Positions 1 to 7,876 of a stretch of DNA of 7,876 bases are shown here, in pieces. Position numbers and translations under genes: made by a program. The stretch is from the NCBI GenBank assembly GCA_030743445.1, contig JASLSL010000305.1:1-7876 (forward strand), in the 5' to 3' direction. The stretch is from Alphaproteobacteria bacterium. GTDB lineage: Bacteria; Pseudomonadota; Alphaproteobacteria; UBA8366. The number at the start of each line of letters is the position of its first letter. Positions within the stretch are counted from its first letter, which is position 1. The notes below the pieces were generated by a model that had not been told where the DNA came from, ran no database searches, and saw only the letters and a list, made by a program, of their open reading frames with translations.

Positions 1-509
1 ACATGGCGCGCCGGCACGATCTGCGGCTTCAGTAGGCGCGTGATCTCGGCGATGCGGCTGGCGTCGAGCCCGGCGAACAACGGCACCTGAGCGACCGTCT
101 GCCAGGTGACGAGGAAGTCGCGGCGGCGGATCTCGGCGGCGAAACCGGTGGCGAGGATACCCGCCGGCACCGCGAACATCGCGACACCCAACAACATGAT
201 CATGCCACCGAACACCTTGCCGCCCATGGTGACCGGGGTCATGTCGCCGTAGCCGACCGTGGCGATGGTGACGATACCCCACCACAGCGTATGCGGGATC
301 GAGGAGAACTGGTCCGGCTGGGCCCCGTGCTCGAGCAGGTACATCGCGCCCGAGGCCAGCACCAGCAGCACGATCAGGGTCAGCATCGCCGACAACAGCG
401 GCCGCGATTCGTTGCGCATGACGTTCGCCAAGAGCCGCAGCGCCGATACGTAGCGCGCCAATTTGACCAGCGCCACGAGCGAGACGACGGCCGCGACCTC
501 GACCGGCAT
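1..509 (-). CDS. C-terminal part of the K+ channel (S4-like, S5, pore, S6, start of CNBD), partial
   Basis: This is the continuation of the channel frame after the amber codon. The first ATG is at 507-509 (MPVEVAAVV), seven codons past the stop, and only a weak GAGAG precedes it. Translation could restart here, but I have no strong evidence that it does. The piece has the whole pore module: S5, the pore helix, the K+-selective filter TVGYGD encoded at 243-260, and S6 with the GILATGF motif that MloK1 shares. The linker and the first residues of the cyclic-nucleotide-binding domain follow, and the frame is still open at the left edge. A two-helix pore fragment can in principle tetramerise, so a shortened channel is possible but speculative. 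Confidence 0.5.
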   Translation of the reverse strand, partial: MPVEVAAVVSLVALVKLARYVSALRLLANVMRNESRPLLSAMLTLIVLLVLASGAMYLLEHGAQPDQFSSIPHTLWWGIVTIATVGYGDMTPVTMGGKVFGGMIMLLGVAMFAVPAGILATGFAAEIRRRDFLVTWQTVAQVPLFAGLDASRIAEITRLLKPQIVPARH

Positions 510-527
510 CACTCTCGTGGTCGCGAA

Positions 528-530
528 CTA
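528..530 (-). other. in-frame amber (TAG) codon in the channel gene
   Basis: The plus strand reads cta at 528-530. This is the only stop in about 289 codons of the channel frame. Homology continues on both sides without a frame change, so one substitution (for example TGG to TAG) would explain it. Confidence 0.85.
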
Positions 531-869
531 GAACGGTGCGGCCGCGAGCAGATCGGCGACGCCGAGCGGCGAGATCAGGTAGTCGCGGCGCGCTTTCCAT
601 GGCGCCAGGGTCGGGTCGGGATCGCCCTCGGGCGCCAATCCTAATCGGACGACGTATTCGACGGTGAAAAGCACCGAGATGCCGTCGGCGACGGCGTCGA
701 GGGCGGCGTACAACCCGGGATCGAGCCCCTTCATCGTCGCGACGAGACGGATGATCACCGTCGCCAGGATCGACGCGACCAGAACGGTGCTGACGACGAC
801 ATGCGTGCGGCCGGTCGCCTTGCCGGGCTGAAGCAGGCCCCAGATATAGGAACGCAATGGGTCTTCCAT
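528..869 (-). CDS. N-terminal half of the K+ channel (S1-S3), ends at the amber stop
   Basis: If the amber codon is real, this 113-residue piece is what the ATG at 869 yields. It has S1 and S2 and breaks off inside S3 after LLAAAPF. It has no pore, so it could not conduct alone. The start is supported by a strong Shine-Dalgarno sequence (GAGGGGAGG at 875-883). Related channels usually have an aromatic residue after the Pro-Phe, which would make the lost codon Trp (TGG) or Tyr; this is inference from family pattern. Confidence 0.6.
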   Translation of the reverse strand: MEDPLRSYIWGLLQPGKATGRTHVVVSTVLVASILATVIIRLVATMKGLDPGLYAALDAVADGISVLFTVEYVVRLGLAPEGDPDPTLAPWKARRDYLISPLGVADLLAAAPF

Positions 870-874
870 GCCGG

Positions 875-883
875 CCTCCCCTC
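875..883 (-). promoter_or_regulatory. Shine-Dalgarno of the channel gene
   Basis: GAGGGGAGG on the minus strand lies 5 nt before the ATG at 867-869. It fixes the start and shows that the gene, although interrupted, still has a good translation signal. Confidence 0.7.
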
Positions 884-908
884 GGGCCGCACCGCGAATG
901 CCGGAAGA

Positions 909-3575
<2,667 letters not shown>

Positions 3576-3585
3576 CCTGTCCTCG

Positions 3586-3602
3586 CGGTCGCCTCGCGAC
3601 CG
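3586..3602 (-). promoter_or_regulatory. stem-loop in the alaS leader
   Basis: A perfect 7-bp inverted repeat (CGGTCGC, 3-nt loop, GCGACCG) sits just upstream of the alaS Shine-Dalgarno sequence, 10 nt before the ATG. It has no U-run and is too close to the start to be a terminator of the previous gene. It could affect ribosome access, but in such GC-rich DNA it could also be chance. Confidence 0.35.
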
Positions 3603-3708
3603 TGGTCGCCTGGTGCCGGGGTCCCCTCTGGGCCAGGGTCCCGTCGCGTCCGGAATCCCCTCGCGCCCGAGTTTGCCCGCCCGGACACGGAAATTCAAAG
3701 CCGCGGCG

Positions 3709-3737
3709 GTTCTACCGTGCGACCGGACTCCTGTCTA
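3709..3737 (-). promoter_or_regulatory. candidate alaS promoter
   Basis: On the minus strand TAGACA (3732-3737, five of six bases of the -35 consensus) is followed after 17 nt by TAGAAC (3709-3714, four of six of the -10 consensus). It lies after the recA terminator and ~130 nt before alaS, which is a sensible place. The match is modest. Confidence 0.3.
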
Positions 3738-3767
3738 GCATGCCAACTGGCGGTACGTTCGCTACAT

Positions 3768-3795
3768 AGTAAAGCGGCGCCCCGAGAGGCGCCGC
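3768..3795 (-). terminator. Rho-independent-type terminator after recA
   Basis: A perfect 8-bp stem, GCGGCGCC (3788-3795) and GGCGCCGC (3774-3781), with a 6-nt loop TCTCGG, is followed on the minus strand by TTTACT. It begins 25 nt past the recA stop. The T-run is short, but the stem is all G/C and the position is right. Confidence 0.7.
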
Positions 3796-3820
3796 CGTCG
3801 ATTTCCCATTATTGCGGGCC

Positions 3821-4966
<1,146 letters not shown>

Positions 4967-4973
4967 ATCACAT

Positions 4974-4981
4974 CCCCTTCC
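4974..4981 (-). promoter_or_regulatory. Shine-Dalgarno of recA
   Basis: GGAAGGGG on the minus strand lies 7 nt before the ATG at 4964-4966. It supports the longer RecA start over the internal Met14. Confidence 0.7.
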
Positions 4982-5033
4982 TTATTTCACTGCCGGAGTG
5001 CGATGCAATCCGGCGTTGTCAAAGCTGTCGGCC

Positions 5034-5061
5034 AATGTACATATTTTGTTCTTCTTCGCAA
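5034..5061 (-). promoter_or_regulatory. candidate recA promoter
   Basis: TTGCGA (5056-5061) and TACATT (5034-5039) on the minus strand, 16 nt apart, each match four of six consensus bases. The -35 abuts the LexA operator, so bound repressor would block polymerase. The inferred leader is ~60 nt. Confidence 0.45.
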
Positions 5062-5076
5062 GTTCTTTTTTTGTTC
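5062..5076 (-). promoter_or_regulatory. LexA (SOS) operator of recA
   Basis: The minus strand reads GAACAAAAAAAGAAC, an exact match to the direct-repeat LexA box of alphaproteobacteria (GAAC-N7-GAAC, the same as GTTC-N7-GTTC on the other strand). It lies ~96 nt before the recA ATG and directly next to the candidate -35. A third GAAC (5048-5051), 10 nt further toward recA, falls between -35 and -10. Regulation by LexA is inferred from the motif; no lexA gene is in the window. Confidence 0.85.
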
Positions 5077-5119
5077 TAGTTAATAACGGCGTAAAATCAG
5101 CCCCTTAGAGGATGTTTCG

Positions 5120-6646
5120 TCAGTCCGCCCGGGCGACGCGTTCGATGGCGTTTTTCACCGTTCCGGCGAGTTGCTTGAGGCTGAAGGGCTTGGCGAGGAA
5201 ATGCACTTCCTCGATCGCCTCGACCTCGCGGGCGACCGATTCTTCGGTGTAGCCGGAGATGCAGATCACCGGCAGCTCGGGCATCAGCTTGCGCGCCTCG
5301 CGGATCACCTCGGCCCCGCCGACCTTGGGCATCACCATGTCGGTGATCAGCAGGTCGAACGCGGTGCTGCGCAGCAGCTCGAGCGCCGCCTCGCCGGTGC
5401 GCGCCTCGATCACCTTGTAGCCCTTGGAGCGCAGCGCGCGGGCGCCGAAGAGACGGACCGGGTCCTCGTCCTCGACCAGAAGCACGGTGCCGCCGCCGGT
5501 GACGTCGTCGAGTGCCGCCTCGGTGTCGGTGCCGGACACTGCCGTCTCGTCGAGCCTGCCTTCGTCTCGCCTGAGATAGATCGTGAATCGGGCGCCCTGG
5601 CCCTCGCCAACGCTGTCGGCGAACACATAGCCGCCGGTCTGATTGACGATACCATAGACGGTCGAGAGCCCGAGCCCGGTGCCGGAGCCGAGCTCCTTGG
5701 TGGTGAAAAACGGATCGAAGATGCGCTCCAGGTGCTCGGCGGCGATGCCGATCCCGGTGTCGGCGACCGAAAGCCGGACGTAGTGGCCCGGCGACATGAC
5801 CTCGCCCTGCGCCTCCCGCGATTCTTTGACTTCCTCGTTGGTGGTTTCGATCACCAGCCGGCCGCCCTCCGGCATGGCGTCGCGTGCGTTGACCGCAAGG
5901 TTGATGATGACCTGCTCGATCTGGCCTTGGTCGACCTTGACCGAATCGAGGTCGCGGCCGTGGATCATCTCGAGCTCGACCGTTTCGCCGAGGAGCCGGC
6001 GCAGCAGGTTCGAGAGCTCGCCGAGCACGTCGCCGAGCTGCAACTGCCTCGGCTGCAGGGTCTGCTGGCGCGAGAAGGCGAGCAGCTGGCGCACCAGGGC
6101 CGCACCCCGGTTGGCGTTCTGCTTGATCTGCATGACGTCGGCAAAGGATTGCTCACCCGGCCGATAGCGCTGCAGCACCAGGTCGCAGAACCCGATCATC
6201 GCGGTCAGCAGGTTGTTGAAGTCGTGGGCGATTCCGCCGGCGAGTTGTCCGACTGCCTGCATCTTCTGCGACTGGGCGAATTTGACCTCGAGCTTTTTCT
6301 GCTCGGTGGTGTCGATCATGTGCAGCAACAGCCTCTGCGAGTCGCCGTTTTGGGTGGCGAGGCGCGAGAGATAGACCGACGCCACGCGCTCGTCCGCACC
6401 CGACAGATAGGCCACGACCGGAGCCGGGTCGACGTTGCCGTCGGCGACAGCGTCGAGGCGCTCCTTGACCTCTTCCCTCTGGCGCTCGGCGATGAAGTCG
6501 GTGAAAGGCCTGCCGGCGGGGGCGTCCTCGTCGATCAACGCGCGAAACGCGGCATTGAATTCCTCGATGCGCATGTCGCCGTCGAGCCACGCGACGCCGA
6601 CCGGCACGTCGTCATAGAACTGGTGAAATTCGCTCGGCTTGCTCAC
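5120..6646 (-). CDS. cckA: CckA-like hybrid histidine kinase/response regulator, without membrane segments
   Basis: The kinase that in alphaproteobacteria phosphorylates, and as a phosphatase drains, the ChpT-CtrA (and CpdR) relay controlling cell cycle or motility genes. Seen in 508 residues: a PAS-like domain (~10-115, VPVGVAWLDGD then NAAFRAL); DHp helix with AHDFNNLL, phospho-acceptor His141; ATPase domain with N-box NLAVNARDAMP (249-259), DTGIGI (296-301), FDPFFTTK (~310-317) and GSGTGLGLS (320-328); and a receiver with acidic pocket EDED (392-395), phospho-acceptor Asp436, Ser464 and Lys486. The start is GTG at 6644-6646 with a GGGGA 9 nt upstream; an in-frame TGA (the flhB stop) limits any extension to 13 codons. 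Caulobacter CckA is ~690 residues with two transmembrane helices and a further PAS; both are absent here. The gene lies 39 nt after flhB with no terminator between, so cotranscription is likely. A related orphan PAS hybrid kinase is the alternative. Confidence 0.85.
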   Translation of the reverse strand: MSKPSEFHQFYDDVPVGVAWLDGDMRIEEFNAAFRALIDEDAPAGRPFTDFIAERQREEVKERLDAVADGNVDPAPVVAYLSGADERVASVYLSRLATQNGDSQRLLLHMIDTTEQKKLEVKFAQSQKMQAVGQLAGGIAHDFNNLLTAMIGFCDLVLQRYRPGEQSFADVMQIKQNANRGAALVRQLLAFSRQQTLQPRQLQLGDVLGELSNLLRRLLGETVELEMIHGRDLDSVKVDQGQIEQVIINLAVNARDAMPEGGRLVIETTNEEVKESREAQGEVMSPGHYVRLSVADTGIGIAAEHLERIFDPFFTTKELGSGTGLGLSTVYGIVNQTGGYVFADSVGEGQGARFTIYLRRDEGRLDETAVSGTDTEAALDDVTGGGTVLLVEDEDPVRLFGARALRSKGYKVIEARTGEAALELLRSTAFDLLITDMVMPKVGGAEVIREARKLMPELPVICISGYTEESVAREVEAIEEVHFLAKPFSLKQLAGTVKNAIERVARAD

Positions 6647-6685
6647 CCGGACCGTTCCCCAGTGCTTATCGGGCGTGCCGCGGCG

Positions 6686-7735
6686 TCAGCCGGCGGCGGC
6701 CGCTTCGGCGCCCGGCATCGTGCGTCCCTTGACGTTCCAGACGTAGCTGATGATCTCGGCGACGGCCTTGTAGTGCTCTTCCGGTACTTCCTCGTCGATC
6801 TCGATGCTGCTGTAAAGGATCTGGGCCAGGGGCGCGTTCTCGACGATGGTGATGTCGTGTTCCTCGGCGATCTCGCGAATCTTCAGGGCGATCAAGTCCT
6901 GGCCCTTGGCGACGACGACCGGGGCTTCCATTTCGAGCGGCTTGTACCGCATTGCGATGGCGTAGTGGGTCGGGTTGGTCACCACCACGTCGGCGTCCGG
7001 CACCGCTTGCATCATCCGCCGTGTGGCCCGCTCCATACGAATCTTGCGCAGCCGCATTCTGACCTGGGGGTCGCCCTCGGTCTGCTTGACCTCATCCTTG
7101 ACCTCCTGCTTGGTCATGCGCAGCTGCTTCTTGTGCTCGTAGCGCTGATAGATCAGATCGACGATGGCGATCACGAACAGCACCGCCAGCACGCCGATCA
7201 GCAGCTTCAGCACCAGGGTCTGAATCTCTTGCGGCAGCATCCCGACATCCACCGTCGGCAGCGTATCGATCCGGTTGAAGAGCGGCAGCAGCGGTATCAG
7301 GGCAATCGTCCCGACGATCGCGATTTTGACGATCCCCTTGACGAATTCCATGACCGAGCGGGCCGAGAACATCCGCTTCGCGCCCTTGATCGGGTTGAAT
7401 TTTTCGAGCTTCGGCTCAAGCGCCTTCGTCGCCAGCATGAAGCCGTTCTGCACTAGGCCTGTGGCGACCGCGATTACCATGATGGCCAGGATCGGGATGC
7501 CCATCACGCTGCCGATATCGATCGCGAGTTCGAGCAGCATCTCGCCGACGCCGTTCCTGTCCATCGCAATCAAGTGGGGCTGCTCGATAAATTTCTGCAG
7601 GACGATCTTCAGGTCGCTCGACAAGCCCGGCGCAAACATCGCGATCAGGATGGCGCCGACCAGCAGCATCATCCATGTGTTGACCTCGCGGCTGACCGCG
7701 ACCTGGCCGCGCTCGCGCGCCTCGTTGATCTTCTT
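6686..7735 (-). CDS. flhB: flagellar export apparatus protein FlhB, 5' end missing
   Basis: Inner-membrane gatekeeper of the flagellar type III secretion system, which switches export from rod/hook to filament substrates by self-cleavage. Seen: the frame holds 349 recognisable FlhB residues starting at KKINEARERGQVAVSREV, the conserved segment that normally follows ~15-20 N-terminal residues. Four hydrophobic segments come next, then a basic linker and the self-cleavage motif NPTH (encoded 6965-6976), with ~95 residues after the cut as expected for FlhB-C. The usual acidic start (a Lys-Thr-Glu-Glu-Pro-Thr type sequence) is absent; past 7738 the frame reads unrelated sequence to a TGA at 7775-7777 with no ATG or GTG. 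The first in-frame ATG (7670-7672) lies inside helix 1 and would drop the conserved segment, so it is not the natural start. NPTH also occurs in injectisome homologues (SctU), but neighbouring cckA favours FlhB. Confidence 0.9.
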   Translation of the reverse strand, partial: KKINEARERGQVAVSREVNTWMMLLVGAILIAMFAPGLSSDLKIVLQKFIEQPHLIAMDRNGVGEMLLELAIDIGSVMGIPILAIMVIAVATGLVQNGFMLATKALEPKLEKFNPIKGAKRMFSARSVMEFVKGIVKIAIVGTIALIPLLPLFNRIDTLPTVDVGMLPQEIQTLVLKLLIGVLAVLFVIAIVDLIYQRYEHKKQLRMTKQEVKDEVKQTEGDPQVRMRLRKIRMERATRRMMQAVPDADVVVTNPTHYAIAMRYKPLEMEAPVVVAKGQDLIALKIREIAEEHDITIVENAPLAQILYSSIEIDEEVPEEHYKAVAEIISYVWNVKGRTMPGAEAAAAG

Positions 7736-7742
7736 ACCAAAT
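7733..7742. other. junction between flhB and the ImmA-like fragment
   Basis: To the left the minus-strand frame matches FlhB up to its conserved Lys-Lys. To the right a different frame matches an ImmA/IrrE-type domain up to a Trp, and hits TAA exactly across the join. FlhB proteins often have Gly before the Lys pair, so the GGT at 7736-7738 could belong to both partners as a short shared sequence. Neither gene has its expected continuation, so this is a breakpoint, either a rearrangement or an assembly chimera. Confidence 0.75.
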
Positions 7743-7876
7743 AACCAATATACCCGCGCGCTCAGCTGCTTCAGTCAAATTGTCAATTGGCCCAGGTGGT
7801 AAGTGCCACACTTGCCGAATGAGCTGTGCTACTGCCGCGGGCCCCCCGGCTTCATCAACATCAATTTTAACCAGCG
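7734..7876 (-). pseudogene. fragment of an ImmA/IrrE-like (DUF955) protein, cut at both ends
   Basis: Seen: an open frame of 46 codons enters from the right edge and ends at TAA 7734-7736. It includes AQLIRQVWHLPPGPIDNL followed by TEAAERAGILVIW. Known: in XRE-type regulators with a C-terminal ImmA/IrrE zinc-peptidase domain, the domain start typically reads like 'R..W.LP.GPI.NL...LE..GI.VV', followed by a few residues such as Cys-Asp-Phe and later an HExxH motif. The match is to that entry segment; the HExxH part would lie past the junction and is absent. Such proteins regulate or cleave repressors in mobile elements and toxin-antitoxin-like loci. Codons such as TTA, ATA, AAA, ATT and GTT are frequent here and rare in the other genes, suggesting another origin. 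The identification rests on a short stretch. Confidence 0.6.

Larger units (their letters stand above)
1..869 (-). pseudogene. MloK1-like cyclic-nucleotide-gated K+ channel, split by an amber codon; 3' end off window
   Basis: Seen: one reading frame runs from ATG at 869 to the left edge (about 289 codons), broken only by TAG at 528-530 (codon 114). Hydrophobic segments fit S1 (~23-45), S2 (~55-79) and S3 (~97-113) before the stop. After it come an S4-like stretch with few basic residues, S5, a pore helix with SIPHTLWWG, the filter TVGYGD (~204-209), S6, and then RRRDF (~248-252) and VPLFAGLD, which lead into a C-terminal cyclic-nucleotide-binding domain cut by the edge. Known: this layout, including the RRRDF linker, matches the six-helix prokaryotic channel MloK1 of Mesorhizobium, a cAMP-gated K+ channel of the inner membrane. 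Both halves being in one frame with conserved sequence on each side points to a single nonsense change or a base-call error, not old decay. GAGGGGAGG lies 5 nt before the ATG. The gene starts 39 nt after alaS, so cotranscription is likely. Confidence 0.8.

Noticed and set aside
3576..3698. Longer AlaS start at the ATG at 3698
   Set aside because: The added 41 residues are Arg/Gly/Pro-rich leader translation with no family match. MTSTNDIRTAF at 3575 fits the normal AlaS start and has a ribosome site.
5077..5119. Terminator between cckA and recA
   Set aside because: Only a short imperfect CCTCTAAGGGG repeat is present, with no stable stem followed by a T-run.
5171..7456. A 761-codon plus-strand open frame opposite cckA and flhB
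   Set aside because: It crosses two recognised genes and their gap on the other strand, with His/Asp/Leu/Val-rich shadow composition and no recognisable motif.
6686..7672. ATG at 7670-7672 as the true FlhB start
   Set aside because: Conserved FlhB residues continue 21 codons upstream of it, so it is an internal Met in the first membrane helix.

Overview
The window is GC-rich DNA with every recognisable gene on the minus strand. It looks like an alphaproteobacterium, probably a Rhodospirillales-type lineage. The evidence is a CckA-type hybrid histidine kinase, a RecA with the N-terminal extension usual in that class, a GTTC-N7-GTTC LexA operator upstream of recA, and the order flhB - cckA - recA - alaS, which I recall as common around recA in alphaproteobacteria. 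The genus cannot be fixed from the sequence alone.

Layout in the direction of transcription, from high to low coordinates. 7734-7876: a 46-codon 3' fragment whose protein resembles the start of an ImmA/IrrE (DUF955) domain. Its base composition and codon use differ from the rest of the window. 6686-7735: flagellar export protein FlhB, complete except for its first ~15-20 codons, which are missing at a sharp junction with the ImmA-like fragment. 5120-6646: a CckA-like PAS-histidine kinase-receiver protein with a GTG start and no membrane segments. 4967-5119: recA control region with the LexA operator and a candidate promoter. 3821-4966: recA. 3576-3820: a terminator, a weak candidate alaS promoter and a structured leader. 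909-3575: full-length alaS. 1-869: a MloK1-like potassium channel gene interrupted by an in-frame amber codon, running off the left edge before most of its cyclic-nucleotide-binding domain.

The genes fall into three groups. flhB and cckA (39 nt apart, no terminator seen) are probably cotranscribed and link the flagellar secretion apparatus to the kinase that feeds the CtrA cell-cycle/motility phosphorelay. recA is a separate SOS-controlled unit closed by a hairpin terminator. alaS and the channel gene (39 nt apart, strong Shine-Dalgarno before the channel) look like a third unit.

I did not find an undescribed multi-gene system. The points most worth checking are the flhB/ImmA-like junction (a real rearrangement or an assembly chimera), the single amber codon that splits the potassium channel, and the CckA form without transmembrane segments.
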